A DNA stretch of 64,000 nt from Oikopleura dioica (GCA_907165135.1 OU015568.1:8874501-8938500); one strand, 5' to 3'. Shown: positions 9,581 through 24,600, counted from the first letter of the stretch. A program made the numbers and translations. Notes: generated from the sequence alone by a model not told the origin.

Positions 9581-9588
9581 CTTTTATA
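9581..9588 (-). promoter_or_regulatory. TATA box of the LPMO-like gene
   Basis: TATAAAAG on the minus strand, 42 bp upstream of the ATG at 9539. Initiation about 30 bp downstream would leave a 5' leader of roughly 12-15 nt. Confidence 0.65.
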
Positions 9589-10190
9589 ATCAGATCGTAA
9601 AAGTAAATACGCCACCGAGATGAGCAAATTAAGCGTCAATGAGATGAGCGTCAATGGTGCTGGCGTCTATTTTTATCGTCAACGGAATCATTCTCCGGTA
9701 GTAAAAATGTACACTTGTGCACTTGAGAGTGATTATGCGCACAACAGCTGATAATTGATAGTTGAAGAAGGCTGGAAGAGATTCAAAAAGCTCTGAAAAG
9801 CTGCAGAATCTGAACGGCAAAGCTCCCAGGGGCCTTGTTCAATACGCTCATAATCCAAAGATTGATCACGGACAAGAGTACTTTGGGAGACACCTTGTTA
9901 ATTTGAAAACTGTTTTTTTAAATGCGTTCTCAGCATTTACTGTAGCACTCTTCTAATTAGCTTGAAGGCCAAGTTGAATGAAAAAGGATGATTTAGTAAA
10001 AAATATTACAAGAGCCACGATGTCGACGTATCCTGTTGGCTGAATTTTAAATGCGATTGCTTTAAGTTATTTCAAATAACTTATTTACTCAGACAAGGAG
10101 TCGCAAGAATAGTTTTACTTTTGCTGCCAGAATAAATTTGTGATATTGATGTTGAGGTTTATTTACAGGCAGATAGAATTCAAAAGCGTT
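9589..10190. other. Intergenic region
   Basis: No supported gene. Short direct repeats of the type GATGAGC…GTCAATG occur at about 9617-9660. The plus-strand ORFs at the right edge are antisense to the last exon of the neighbouring minus-strand gene. Confidence 0.6.
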
Positions 10191-12563
10191 TTAGCTCAGT
10201 TTTGTAGCAGGGCCAGTTGGGAAGAGTTTTTCAGTGATCATTCTTGCGTTCAGAATCGTATCAATCTCGGCCAGTGGCTGATCTTCGGAGCCCATTTGGA
10301 TCTTGAAGGTTGCCGACCAAAGACCATCTTCTGTAAGTGGGCTGACAGAAAGCAGCGTCATTCCTGGAATGGAGGATTCTTGAGTCGGCCCTTGATACGG
10401 TCGCCCAACGTTTTCAAGCCGATTGATTATTATCTTCTTCTTGAGAGCAGCTTCGAACGAAATTTGAACGACAACTTCATTTCCTGTAGCTTCGAAAGCG
10501 ACAGGGATGTCAATCTGGATCGGATTGAAGGACTTTTTCTTAGATTTCTTTGGTGACTTTGCTTTTGATTTGCCTTCGTACCTAAATAATTAATGCTTGG
10601 CAAGTTGTTTTTTAATAAAGTCTTACATTTGGACATGAGCCTGGAGCAATTTCAAAACTGATGGCGTTTTGGGAGCGGGAGTTGTTCGCTGTTGACTTTT
10701 TGTTGTAGTCGTTGTAGAAGTTGTTGAGATGACATCTGTTGTATCATTGAGAACAGCAATTTTTTCGAGGAATAAGTCTGATATTTCTAGGCCAGCGTAT
10801 TGCGTAATAAATTCAACCTCGTATTCAATCATCCGTCTAATATCATCATCTGGTGCATTTTCCATCACATTAACATCGAAAGTCACGTGTACTCGAATAG
10901 TTCGTTCATCAACAGGAATCAAATCTGTGATCTGATAAAGTGAAATCTGCCCTGTTAAACTTTGTAGCGCGTCCCAGACTAGGCCCATCACTTCATCAAA
11001 ATCCATTATGTCGTCAGAGGAAAGAAGATCGATTTGAACTTGAGCTTCTAGTGTTGTCATTTTGTTTTCATCGGGAGAAGACTGAGTTATTCCTCCTTGA
11101 TATCGAGCATCTAGACCTTTTACTGATGGATAGGTTGAAAGAGCGCTGCGGAAATAAGATCGTAGAGTAGCGATCGGAAGAGCTTCAGACGACTTTGTAG
11201 TAATCACGATTGAATAAGAGTATTTGTCGAAGTTGCCTTCTTCAAGAATCAGTAGTCGAGCAATGTCACTGTACTCCAATTCTATGACTTCGACGAGCCC
11301 ATCGAGAATTCGCCAGACTTCTCCTTCTTCCACAATATCGGATTCAAGATATTGGTAAAGGATGTCTAGAATGATGAAATGTCTAGTAATGGTTTGCTCC
11401 GGCGTTGTCGTGGTAGTAATCGTTGATGTAGTTGTTGTTGATGTTGTCGTTGTTGATGTCGTCGTCGTTGATGTTGATGATGTCGTTGATGTCATAACCG
11501 CTGTTGTTGACGAAATGATTCGGGTAAAAACACTTTTCTGTGGAGTAGTTGTTGATGTCATCGACGGCGTTGTAGTCCTCATTTCTCTTGGATCATAGAA
11601 TCCTCGTTTTGGCAAAACGTTGTTAACCTTTTCCAAGGTAATGATATCCGGACCGATAAGTTCTAATGAAAAGGAATCTTCGACAATGTAGAATGCAGAA
11701 GTCTGTTGATTGAGCATTTCACAACCAGATTGAAGAAGAGCTGTCAGCATCGAGTTATCGAAGTGATTCGAGTTCCAGTGATCTTCATTGAATAGAACCA
11801 TGAACAGAACGTTGACCTCGAAACCGGAGCTGAAGTCTTCCTGCGCTTTTGGCCTGGTGTTCGTCGCCAATATGGTCGCGAGATTATTGTAAAAAGCACG
11901 GAGCTGATCCGCCAAGACGCTTGAAAGCGCCCGAATGTCTGATCGGAAGTCCTTTGTTTCGATATAGAGATGCTCCAGCTTTAATCGTAAATAAACCATG
12001 TCGCTTTTATCCTCAAGTTTGATCATGTCTGATTTCAACATAGATTGAGTCGTGATTGTCGAAAGTGTTGTTGCCGTAGAACCTGTCGTTGTCTGTATAT
12101 CGAAGTCGACCGAAACTGTATCTGACCACGCAGAAACTCCCATAAGCTCAAGCCCAGGTAGAATATCATAGATTGATTTGGCGATGTTTCCGATGAGGTT
12201 TTCGGGTAACTGTCCGAGTGATTGACGTACAGTCACTTCATAATCGATTCCATCGTTGTAGTCGAGGGTAACGACGGGATTAGGTAAGATATTCATAAAA
12301 TGCTTTCTGATGTTTTCTTGGGCTAAAAGCTCATCGATAGAGAGAGAAGCGATGAATTTAATCTCGAGTGGAGAATCTCCTTCGAACTCTCTGAAAGATG
12401 AAGTTGTTGTCGATGCCATTGTAGTAGAAGTGGTTGTCGTTGCGTCTGAAGGGCATTTGACTGCGTAAGAATCAAGAAGCTTCATGGAAGACGCAACCTT
12501 GCCAAAGTTCATTTCTGAGCAGTCACTGATGAATAAACAGGCGTCACTTACCGCTTGTGACAT
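10191..12563 (-). CDS. Mucin-like protein with repeated ~100-residue domains and Thr-rich linkers
   Basis: Two exons, 10628-12563 and 10191-10581, with a canonical intron of about 45 bp (near 10582-10626). Splicing continues the frame from QAHVQ into YEGKSK and ends in KLS at TAA 10191-10193. The protein (about 775 residues) has four or five segments of roughly 90-110 residues with alternating hydrophobic strands and helices. They are separated by Thr/Ser tracts, the longest at about 11402-11512, which look O-glycosylated. The segments resemble the last domain of the upstream giant gene and may be SEA-like; that is inference. The ATG at 12563 lacks a signal peptide, although the content is extracellular in style. 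The ORF may therefore be the 3' part of the giant gene, or a separate operon member whose true start was missed. Confidence 0.6.
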
Positions 12564-12626
12564 TAAAAATTTATAGTTTCAGAACAGTAATGCCGTCATT
12601 TAGTACACACTGAGTTGTCTATAATA

Positions 12627-15600
12627 TTAATGAACTTGTTCCTGAATAAAATCGTGGGCTTTGTGCGATGTAAATCGGACAATCTCTCCTTTTATTGCCT
12701 TCTTGAACAATTTTACGTCAAATTCACTGTCCAAAGTCATCTCGAAACCGATAGATGTGGCAAATAACTTTATGTCTCCTCGTTTCTTTTCTGTCTGTTC
12801 TTCAAGACTGTAATAAACTTGAGCTTCAGTCACACCATCTGTATTCTCCAAAATTGACTTTTGAATTTTCTCCTGGAAGGTATCCATTACGCTCACTGGA
12901 TTGTGTCTGGCATCGATTTCAATGAGGAGTCCAAATTCAAGCATACCAAGATAGCACTCGGTCGATTTCGTCGTAGTTGTTGTTGTCGTTGTTGTTGTGG
13001 TAATATTCGCCTCGTATTTACCGAAAATAGCACCGAGTTTATCGAACATATCTGTTGTTGTTGAAGTTGTTGTGGTCGTTGTTGTGGTCGTAGTCGTTGT
13101 TGTAGTCGTTGTAGTTGTAGTCGTTGTAGTTGTGGTTGTAGTAGTTGTGGTAGTGGTGGTGGTCGTGGTGGTTGTTGTGGTAGTAGTGGTTGTTGGAATA
13201 TTAGCGTTGAAGAAAATTTGGAATGGTGTATCGTAATTTCGCGTAAGCACAACTTGCATTACCACATTATTTCCAAAGAAAGTTCTCTTCAAGCCGTTTC
13301 TCAAATCGTACGGGCAAATTTGCATTTGCCCGCGCTCATCACTGACGAGAACGTGGTCGTTACAATCACGCGTTTCCATTTCGACAGCGATAAATTCCAC
13401 GTGATAGCTCTCAGCCAAATAGTTGCTGAGAATATAACGATTCAAAGCCGCTTCATTCAAGAAGCCTTCGATGACTCCTGAGGTTTCTTCAAGCTTGACA
13501 TCGATGAGAGGCCAGCATCGTTTTCCATCGCCAACATATCCGCGAGGACATTCGCAAATGAAATCGTCGAGGCGTGAGTGGCACTTCATATCTTCCAAAG
13601 TATCTGGCATGCATTTGTTGCTCTTACACTGATCTTTGTAAGATTTGTAGATGAGCTTGAATCCTGAACCGCGACGCTGTGCCTTAGTAGGGTCGACAAA
13701 AAGACGAATCACGATTTCAGAAACTTCGAAGAGATTGATGCGCTCGGAAATCTCCGCATGAGAGGCTCCGTAGCTCGTTTCTCGTCGACGTCGGTAGTAT
13801 TGACTTCTTGTGCTACCCTTGCAGCTGTCAATTCTGATCGCTTCGTCGGGTGCAGAAGCATCAAAGATCTCAACGTAGTCATCACATCCGTCGACAATGT
13901 CATCAAGATCGAGCGTTTCGATTTCGAATTGATAAGAAACTGCATCAGGGACTTGAACGCGCCATTCTGTCGGTGCCGAGAGAGAATTTCCATAAGCAAA
14001 TGGAAAACCGACATTGGAAATTTCACCTTCCTCATCAACAAGAGTAACGGGAGCGGAAATGTCTGGAAGAACGGGACCAAAGCCAAAGTCTCCAAGAATG
14101 CAGTGATCGTCGACTTCTCTCATTCCTGGCAGACACGAGCATCCAAAAGTACCGATATCATTTCTGCACTCAGAGAAAAGAGAACAAGTTAGTTCTTGAG
14201 AAGACTTCTGCAAAAGTTTCAAAGCCTTGAATTTGCTTTCGTCAATATTTTCATTACCCAAGAAAGTATTGAGTGTTTCGACCTCGATAAATTCAATTTC
14301 GTCGTCGCCAGATCCACCGCCGGAGCTTTCCTCGATCGTTATAGTCGGAATTCTTACCGCCATATTTGTCTCTTGAGAGATGCATTTTAGCAGACAACTC
14401 ATATCGTTACTATTGCACATGGTTCCACAAAACATTAAGCTTGGTAGAATAACATCTTTATCGACATCGATCATTTCATCGGGACTGTATCGGATTCGGG
14501 AAAGAACGCATTTAACGGGACAAACTGTGTCAGATTTCTTGCATTGACCATCGCATAAATCAATCGCCATATGGAAAAGAAGATCGTAGTGCAGATCAAG
14601 TTGTCTGTTGAAGCATTTGTTAACGCAATCAACATTGTCACAGCCCAAACTGCAGTCGTACATTGATGTCAGTAAAATTGACGGGATACTTTGCCTGCTC
14701 GGGCTTGTCAATATGCACTCGGCCATACAACTTGAACCAGACGTAGTCGAGTGCTGACACGAGTTGAAACAAGTCATCAATTTTTGAACTGTGTCTCCGA
14801 GTACTTCTGAGCTTTCTGGTGAAATATTAAGGACGATACCAGCGTTTATATTTTTCAGGAGACAGCCAACAAAGCAACGGCCATCCGCAGAACCAAAGCT
14901 ACAGTCAGCAAGGCATATTTCCATGACTGTATCTCCCGCTGGAGTAGGCAGAGCTAGAGAGCGAAGACAAACTGCCGCTTCTCCAGGATGCTCAGCTTCA
15001 GAGCAGCCTATCATTTGCAACGGGGTGTAAAGCATATTCATTCCAGTGGTCAAATAGTCAATAAAACACTCAGCAGCGTTATCAGCTTTCTTTTGCTGGC
15101 ACTTTTCTGCAGCTTCGTAAATTCTTGCAAAGCTGTCGCTCTCGATCAAGCCAAAAACGCAGCGATATTGACAAAGTATTGGCTCGTGGAACACGTGACA
15201 TTCATCCGCACAGGCGACGATGTATGATGTCGGGCTTTGATCAACGCAGAACATGACACAGGAAAGACCATCTTCTTCTGCCTTGCATTCTTCGAAGCAA
15301 TGGACAAGGGTTGAGACAACATGTTCTTGTGCTAGCGATCGGATTTCTGGCTCTGGAACGAGGCATCGAACAACGCAATTAGCATCAGATGTTGCGCATA
15401 TTTCTGAACAGTCCATAAGCATCGCCACTGAAGACTCTTCGATAAGTGGCTCAGATTTAGCTTGGAAGCAAAGAGTAAAGCATAAAGCTCCGTTATTTGT
15501 GTCCTGGCAGGCAGCTGAACAGCTCCAAATCCAAGAGGCAAGTTGACGTACTTCTACAAAAATATTGAGACCTGAAACATTTCCTAATTCGTACCTGGTG

Positions 15601-18600
15601 CAAGAGTCTCACTGAGACACTCCACGGAACACTCTGCTTCGTTATTAGCGCCACTACATTTATTCCAGCATCTCATTGCCATCTGTGTCTTCTTCTTCTC
15701 GTCATCTTCTTTAGTGATAACTGCGGATAGTGCCGAAACAGCGCCGCAAGTTTCGAACTTTACATTTGGATTTTCCAACATGCAGGTAGCCATGAATTCC
15801 CGTTGTTCGGATGCAAGTTCTGCTGGATATTTGAGTTCTTTCGTTACACAAGTATCGTAGCAAGCAAGAGAATCATCAATATTTTCGATATATCTAAAAT
15901 ATCATTTTATAAATTCTAATATAAAAAAGACTAACCGGCAGTTCGAAATACACAACGGCAACTGCATGATCAGCTGATCGTTAAATGAAGTAATATCGTA
16001 ATCCATTGTGATACACTTCAAAAGACACCTCGTCTCGTTTTCCGCGCCTGCACAAAAGACTCTGCAATCATTGAGCTTTTCTCCGACAGACACAATTTGT
16101 TCAGAAGAAGCGCTCTTCAAATTGGTTCCTGAGCCAGCGATAATTTGTCTGAGATCATCGTCCGTAGCGTTGAAGATCATTCCATTGAGGGCAAAGTCGT
16201 AGAAATCTGGGTAAGCATAGAAAATCGAGTAGAATTTTTGCAGATCGTCATCTTCCTCAGCAATTTTGCATTCATCGACATCCATGCACCCGTGACCTTC
16301 ATTGACAGATTTGAAGCCATCTTTGCACTCGCACACGAAGTCGCCATCGACGTTATTGCAATTTCCACCGACGCCGCATGGTTGAAGAAGCGCACACAAG
16401 TCTGGCGCAGAAGTAGCTAAAAGAGGACTGTTCTCGTCTATGATTGCATCATAGAAAAGTCGGAAGCCGCTTCCTCGAACGCTCAGGTGCGAGTTTTGAT
16501 TGAATTCCAATCTGATTTTATTCGCCTTCAAAACGACAGGTTCCTTTGTCATCATCATCCTTAGCACTTTCGGATCACATGATCGCATCGAATAAAGTTC
16601 TGCGTTTGACTCGTCGTCCCAAAAAATCAGCGAGTCTGAACACTCTGAATCAAGCTCAAGTTCCATAACAGTGATTTCATATCCTTTCGCCGCAGGAACT
16701 CTGATAAACCATTTTGATTCTGAAGATGTTGAACTCTGTGAATCGATGAAACCGTTTCGTTGGGTTCCAACAAATGGCAAGCGCTTTTTCGGCATGAGTT
16801 TTTGGATCTCTGGGGCTTTGGTCATTTGCGGATCCAAAAATGGAAGGGATGCAGCCGTTGTTGCTGGAGCAGGAGTGGTTATGATAGCTGGCGCATTTGT
16901 GGTTGTGATAAACTCGCACGTTTGGTCAATTATCTTAGGAACACATAGGCCATTTTCACAGCCTACAGAATTTGGGCCGCAATAAGAGCAGCTTGGACCC
17001 TGAAAGAACGGAGCTTCTCGCTTCCTTTCTTGAGTTCTGTACTGGCAAATAATCATTCTTCCTTTCTCGAATGTTTGTTCTCCGTCAAAAAGGTTTTCGC
17101 ATTCTGCCATGCCACAACCAACTTCAGTACTTTCCCAGAACGCTATGTTTCTATAAGGTCGGCAATCTCCTGAGCATGATTGTTTCACGGGATCATAGAA
17201 GCGCTCGGTAGTGTACCAATCGTAAACCACGTGGTCCCAGTCGACAAGTTCAGTGTTATGTTCCACAGCTGCAATACTCTCGCCATAATTGAAGTCGATG
17301 ATTTTCTTCGCCAGAGCTACGAAATTAAATTTATATTCCTTTTATTTCTCTAACCTTTGACTGAATTTTTGTATTCGCACTGTTTGGCAAAGAATCTAGC
17401 ATTATCTGCAAGCTCATTTGACCAAGTCATTTGGAAAACATTTGCGCCGCCTAGTTGTCGTCTGTACGCATTGTGAAGCTTGACAATGTCGACTTTTTCC
17501 TCGAATGTCAAATCTCGCATCGTCGTCTTTTGAAACTGCTGGTCGATGCACATGTCCAGTTTCACCTCGTCGGATTGAATCAATTCAACCTAAATCAGCT
17601 CTCGTTTGATTTATAAATATAAAATAGTACCTCAGAACGAATAGGAGCACCGTAAGCCTCGACTTCGCATAATGCTAGAGAAGTAGCACTTTCAGGAATC
17701 GTGACGATGACCCACGTGGAAACCATTTTTGTTTCACATACAAATTCAACCCATTGTCCAGTTTTCCCGGTAAGGCCGGTCTGAAATGATTAAATTTATG
17801 ATAGACGTTTTTAAACATACCATTTCCGCGCAAAGAGCCGATTTATGAACATCTTTTGTCGTACTTAGTCTGACTTGCAGCCTATTGTAGCTGATTTTAT
17901 CCGGCAAAAGAATTCGAACAGTATTCACTTCAGTCAATTTCCCGAGATTAGCAGCAAGAGAGGGCTCAGTAGTGATTCGGCTCATCGCGCAACAGGTGCT
18001 CCTTTCCGCAGTTGCTTTCAAACAATCAGTTTCTCCATCAGCAACCAGACTTCCTGGAGCAAAATCATACGCAGAATCGAGGTGGATTTCGCTCTTCTGG
18101 TTCAATAGATTTCTATGTTTTTCACAAATTCCTCGGTTGCACCAGTCTGCTTGAGTCCATTCTCCGTGACATTCAAATCCGCCAGAGCATTTTCTCTCTC
18201 GAGTTCTTTTTCCAAAGTGGCAGTCATTCTTGCACTCGTTCCACTCTGACCAATTCATCCACTGCGCAAGAGAGCTTCCGTAAACGCCAATTTCGCATAA
18301 ATCGAGCTGTGTTTCAATCCCGAAAACGCGAATTTTCACAGTGTCGCCAAGTAAAAACTCGTCACAGAGTATGAGATTCTCACCAACATCAGTAAATTTA
18401 CAGAGTTTATCATTTATATAAACTTCTAGTGATGGAATTAGCTTTTTGGAAGAAAGCTTTATTGAGTGGATTTCAAATTTCTGCGCCAACTTGATCTCAA
18501 CAAAAGGCTCGTAAGTGTATGATGTGCTAAAGCAACTGAAATAATGGATGAATTATTGCACTTCAATAAAAAATTCATACGACAAACGATTCATCCTTTC

Positions 18601-21600
18601 CTTGTAGCAAAGCCATCGGTCAAAAGCGACGTAGATTCTCCGGAAAAGTCGACCGTGCTGAGTCCCGATGCATAGGCTTACCGGACTAAATTTCGACCCA
18701 TATTTCTAGCTTAGTTGGGTGGTCATATGACACAGTTTTAGAAAGCCTAGCTTCTGGGCTTTCATGTGGGTACAAATTCAAGGGGTCTGGGTCATGCCCG
18801 CAAGGCAATTCATGGGACCTGAAGTCCCAAAATAGGTACTAGAATCCTTCAAACTATTTTTTCAATACCCGTCCGGGCTCGAGAGTAGTCGAGAGTCATA
18901 TATTTAGAAAGCTCAGGCTCTGAACTTTCAGTAGAGATCAAGAAATCTTAGTGCCAAGCTGTTTGTGGCCAACTGGAGGCGCTAGAAGTTAGCGGTGAAA
19001 ATCCGGAAATGCCGGAAAATTCGGTTTTTGAGTTCTAAACTCTACAATTATATGTATAAAACATATATAAACAATAATTAATGCATTAAAAAGTTGAACC
19101 GCGGTCGAACCGGGTGGTTCAACTCAAGAAACCTTCAAAAACATGGAAATATGGCCCACGATGAACCACCAGGTTGACCACCCGGTTCGACCGCGGTTCA
19201 ACTTTTTAATGCATTAATTATTGTTTATATATGTTTTATACATATAATTGTAGAGTTTAGAACTCAAAAACCGAATTTTCCGGCATTTCCGGATTTTCAC
19301 CGCTAACTTCTAGCGCCTCCAGTTGGCCACAAACCGCTTGGCACTAAGATTTCTTGATCTCTACTGAAAGCTCAGAGCCTGAGCTTTCTAAATATATGAC
19401 TCTTGACTACTCTCGAGCCCGGACGGGTATTGAAAAAATAGTTTGAAGGATTCTAGTACCTATTTTGGGACTTCAGGTCCCATGAATTGCCTTGCGGGCA
19501 TGACCCAGACCCCTTGAATTTGTACCCACATGAAAGCCCAGAAGCTAGGCTTTCTAAAACTGTGTCATATGACCACCCAACTAAGCTAGAAATATGGGTC
19601 GAAATTTAGTCCGGTAAGCCTACCGATGCAAGATTAATCTCACCTTCACACGGCCCATCAGAACATTCCTCGTCTTCAATTGGCAGTCCTCGACAGCCCT
19701 CATCTCCGATATCTCCGCCGATGCACTCTTTCGTTCGTTGCCTCATTCCAGCACCACACGTACGCGAACATGGCGACCAAGCAGCCCAATCAGACCAGAA
19801 AACATTAACTGGTCTTCCCCAGCCTTCAATCTCGCAAATAGTCATGGATTCATAACCAAGTTTGCGAATCGATAAAAATCGTCCTTGCAACGGTTTCGTG
19901 CAAAGCATCACTTGCGGAATCTGCATCGCTGATAAGGTCTCCTGCTGAGCAATACACAAATCTCCAGTTCCCGGGGTTTCGCCGACTCGAATTTCAAATG
20001 ATCTCAAATCTTCCCCAAGCATAATTCGCACTGCGGAAACTTCTTTTCGTCCCTCCAAATCGACACTCATCCAGCTGTCAAGGCCACTTGGTTGGTTTTT
20101 CAAGCAACAAGCAGCAAAGTTCTCACAGAGCTGCATATCAGTCAGTTTATCCGTCGATTCTTCGGAGGAACTACTGCTTACTTTTTTATGCTTTGTCACT
20201 GATTCAAGCTCTGTACAATCGTCAACACCAGCGTTGCAAGGTTCTTTATCAGCACTGTCGCCCTCGCACTCATCAGTAAGCAACTGCTCTGTAATTCCAT
20301 ACTCTGATGTCGAGAAAACCGAGCACTGTCTCAAACGAATTCGAGAACCAAAGCCGCATTTCTTCCCATCATCGCTTCTGCATTCGCCCCAAGCTCCCCA
20401 CTGCATCCAAACCGGAATGTCCATACCAAACGTTCCTACTGTTGCTTGGCTCTTGCCACCTTCATTGACTCCACGAATTTCAAACCGATAGGCAAGTTTG
20501 GACGAGAGTTGAGTTTTCAGAGAAGGCTCGGAGGTTATAAATGTCTGTTTCAGGGTCTCTTCAGATTTGACGAGGAAGACTTTTACTTCATATCTTCTAG
20601 CTCCTTCGCTTCGTTCCCAGAATATTTCTAGTGACCCATCGATGGCCTTGATATTTTCCAACACCACTTTTGGTGGCGGCAAAATAACATCAACGAGCTT
20701 TGGACTTGAAGTTCCGCCAGAATTAACAGCACCAACAGCGAGTTTGTAAACAATGCCAGGAGTCAATAAATGCTTATGGAAAGTTATTCTTCCTGGATGA
20801 TCAGCAGGAAGAGTTCCAAACTCAGCGATGCCTGAAACGGGCTCCATGTTATTGTCAAACATCGCGATAATGTAGTTCTCAGCCCCGAGAACTTTTGAAA
20901 AGTAGATTTCAATTTCTTCATCTTCACTTGGAATAACTTTCACCAACGGTGCCTCAGGTACAATTTTGAAAGTTTTCTTTGCGGGCGATGATTTCATAGA
21001 AGCGGAAACCGAATAGACTTCGACAAAGAATTTTTCTCCCGGAGCAAGATCATGAACGAGCACGCTCTCAAGGGGGAATTCCTTCTCTTCGTAAACAACT
21101 TCATTGTCTGAATTCTTCACGTTTACATCGTAGCTCACTATTCCATACGCTTCCGGCCATGCAATTTTGATAACACCAGGCTTGAAGGTCTGAATTTGCA
21201 AAAACTCAGGTGGGGACGGTTTCAACTCACACACAACAGAATGGCTATCGGATACTTCTCGGCTATCAGATATTGCAAAGACGGAGATTTGGTACTCGAT
21301 TCCTGACATGCCACCCGGTGGTGAAATCTTGAACGAATGCGATCCTCTGACCAACTGATCTTCAGCGATGATAGTTTTCTCCTTGAGAATCGGACCAAGA
21401 TCGCCATTGACACCAAAGCTTCGAAGCTCGACTCGGTACTGAGCGGCGCCCTTCACATCAAGCCAACTAATAACCAGCTCTTTGTCAGTTGTAAGTCCAG
21501 ATTCACAAGATGGCTTGACTGCATCTGGCCCAGTTTGAAGAGCGACAATTTGAGATTCTTCTGAGACATCCATTCGTCCGTCTTGATCGATCAAACTCTT

Positions 21601-24600
21601 GACGGTCATGTAGTACTTGGTACCAGAACGCATCTTCGGCATCTTTATCACATGACGATCTTGTTGAACAATTATTTCTCCACGCTTTTCTTGATCGACG
21701 AATTCGGGCATGATTTCGCCTGCGTAAATGGGATTTTTAGGGAGTTCCTTTTTACCATAGCTGTTGAACCAGTAGTAATTGATTTCGTATCCCTTTGTTC
21801 GTTTGTAAGGATTGAGTACTTCAATAAGAAGCGAGGAAGTTTGACTTGGCACTTTCCTCACCATTGGCGGATAAGGAAGAGTAGAAAACATAACCGGCTC
21901 GGACCAGAGCGACCAAATATCATCAATTTTACTTCTGATTTTAACGCTGCACACGTCCGCTGGTAAAAGATCGACGATTTCTGCAGATGGTTTTCGAACT
22001 GTATCGGTTCGTTGAGAATCTTGCATGCTCTCACATTTGCAAAGATACTCGTATTGAACGGCATTTTGTGCACGATCCCATTCAATGCCTACAGAGTTAG
22101 TTCCTCTGCTCCCGGAAATCACTTGAAGACCTTCAGGAGATTTGTGCGGATACATGAGACTAAACCTAGCCATGAGTTTGTCATTCACAACTGTTCCTAA
22201 ATCAACTTCAAAGATAACGAATGACTTCTTCTCTGGATTCTCGGGGTCATTCAGAACATTTATAAGAGAAATGTCGAGTATCTCATCTTTTTTGAGCTCT
22301 TTCGCTAAAGATTTTCTCAAAAAGTCTTCAATCTTGCTCGATTCTGATTTAAGATCCTCAACATGATTATCCAACAACGCTTGGCCGACGAGACGCATTG
22401 GCTCTGTTCTAACAACTATTTCTTCAGTCCATTCAGTCGCCGAATACTCTTCATTTTCTCCAGCAAAGGATTTGATTTGGAGCTTCGTATTAACATATGG
22501 CGTCAAATTTTCTATCTCAAAGGGATTTTCGGATGTGGTGAACTTTTGTGGTTCTCCTCCTTGATTCCACTGAACCTCAACCGTCTTAACTCGATCACTT
22601 TTTGAAGCCCATTTACAAGAGATACTTTCTGAGAGGGGAACGCAGCTAAATTGTGGCACATCTGGCTCTGTTGATACTTTTACATCAGTCCACTCAGGAA
22701 AACTTAGCAATCCTGTTTCTCCACTTCTGACACGAATTCTAGCGACGTAATCAGTTCCTGCAGTCAAATCGTCAAGCATCATTTCTACGATTGGCGAATC
22801 AGCTTCAAACATTGGATAAGTTTTGATGCTGTTAAGATCTTCCCAGTCTGTAGCAACTTGAGCAAACAGTTCATCGCCTGATTTAACATTTGAAATAATA
22901 AGACCAACTTTATCTGGTGCTACGTAGTTGACAGACAGCTCTGGGGAACTCAATCGCGTGGTTACTGTCATTTCAGCCCATTCCGAAGGTGGAGCTTGGG
23001 ATGAAATCGCCCGAAGGAGAATTCGGTGCTCTACATCTGGGGGGAGTCCTTTCCACATCGCACTTCGCTCGAATGTAGCTGAGATGAACTTTTTGCGATC
23101 TTCATCATCGTCGATTTTGATCTCGTACTCGTTTGCTCTTGCTACTCCTCGCCAGTTCACCCTGATCATCTCGTCAGTAACTTTGTTTGAATCCAATGAC
23201 TCGATAAAGACTGGCTTTGACAACGCTGTTATAAGTTCTGCCGTTTTGACTGGGCTGCGGACTTCAGACTCGTCGTCATAACGAACACCTTGGAAGAAGA
23301 ATTGGTAATGAGTAGCTGGTTTCATTCCTGAAATTTTAAATGAAGACTTTGAAGACGAAATAAGAAATTCTTCGGATCCTTCTAATTGAGCAATCGGAGG
23401 TTCTGATGAAATAGAAATCGCATCAAAGGTAAGATCGCTTTCCCAAAGCATAATCGCACTTCCTGATCGATCTTCTTCATCAAGCTCAATTGTAAACTGA
23501 CCCAACGCTGGTGCAGTTTTAACAATTGACTCAACAGAATCAGTTTGAACATCATCATCAATTTCTGCGTAAATTTCAAAGAGATACTCCGTATTTGGCT
23601 CAAGCTGTTCCCGGCGAAAAACAAGTTGTTCCGAACGAATTGGTTGAAATTCTTCCGTTTTGTCAACCCTAAAGTAATATTTTCGCGCATTTTCCACGGC
23701 CTTCCATCGGTAAATTATTGAAGCGTCGGTTGCTGTAGCAATAACATGTCCAAAATCTGGAGCGGTGGTAAACGTCGTGCCCTCCCCGCGGTCCGAGTAC
23801 AATCCGTTTTCATCGACGATTTCGACCGAAACAACGTAGGATTGAAACGGAGAGAAGGAATCCATGATAAAATTATTGGCCTCGATGTCAAGGTCGAATT
23901 TTCCGTCTGTGCCCAAATATAAAGTTTGTTTGGTGATGTTGTATTCTGGTAACACCCATGACAATTCTGCCTCAGTAGTTTTGATATTTCGAACTTGAAC
24001 TGGAACAACCTTATTGAGCAGGTGAAGCTCAGCCTCTGTCGTGAACGAGTTAGAACTGATCTTGGATGTGAAATTCACGTTTTTCGAGATGGCAGAAATG
24101 TCCAAGGTGTATGTGCTTTCGTAGTCCAGTCCTTGAATATCTACGCTATTTTCAGAAGGCGGAAGCTCGACTCGGTAAAGCTCATTTTCTTCGACTGATG
24201 CAAGTCCTTGGTAAACAACAACGTTGTATCCGTTTGCTCTTGGTACTTTTGCCCATTCAATGACAGCAGATGTCCAGCCGACTTTTGAGCTGTCCCAGTC
24301 GACTTCTGGAGGAGCGAGGAGAGTTCTAGCATCAAACTCAACTGTATTCGTGGCTCCTCCTTCTACCACTCCAAGAAGAGCGAGTCGGTAGTTATGATCA
24401 GACAGCAATCCACTCAAATACGCTTCATTCTCGTCTCCGTGCCAAAGAACTTCTTGCAGACGATCCTCTCCTTCCTCGAATTTATTCAATATATAAATTT
24501 GATACTGCTGAATATTTTCCTTTGCCCTCCATTGAAGTCGAATAGCATCATGAGTTTTTGAAACGACGAATGGCTTATCTAATTCTGGTGCTGCGCGGAA

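Noticed and set aside
10140-10556. Plus-strand 138-codon ORF.
   Set aside because: Antisense of the last exon of the minus-strand mucin-like gene, whose frame continues across a canonical intron.
12997-13236. Plus-strand poly-Val ORF.
   Set aside because: Complement of the poly-Thr codon tract of the giant matrix gene.
18600-19630. Long inverted repeat as an assembly artefact (inverted duplication).
   Set aside because: A clean 8-bp target duplication, unique centre and arm mismatches are what a transposon leaves, not a misassembly.
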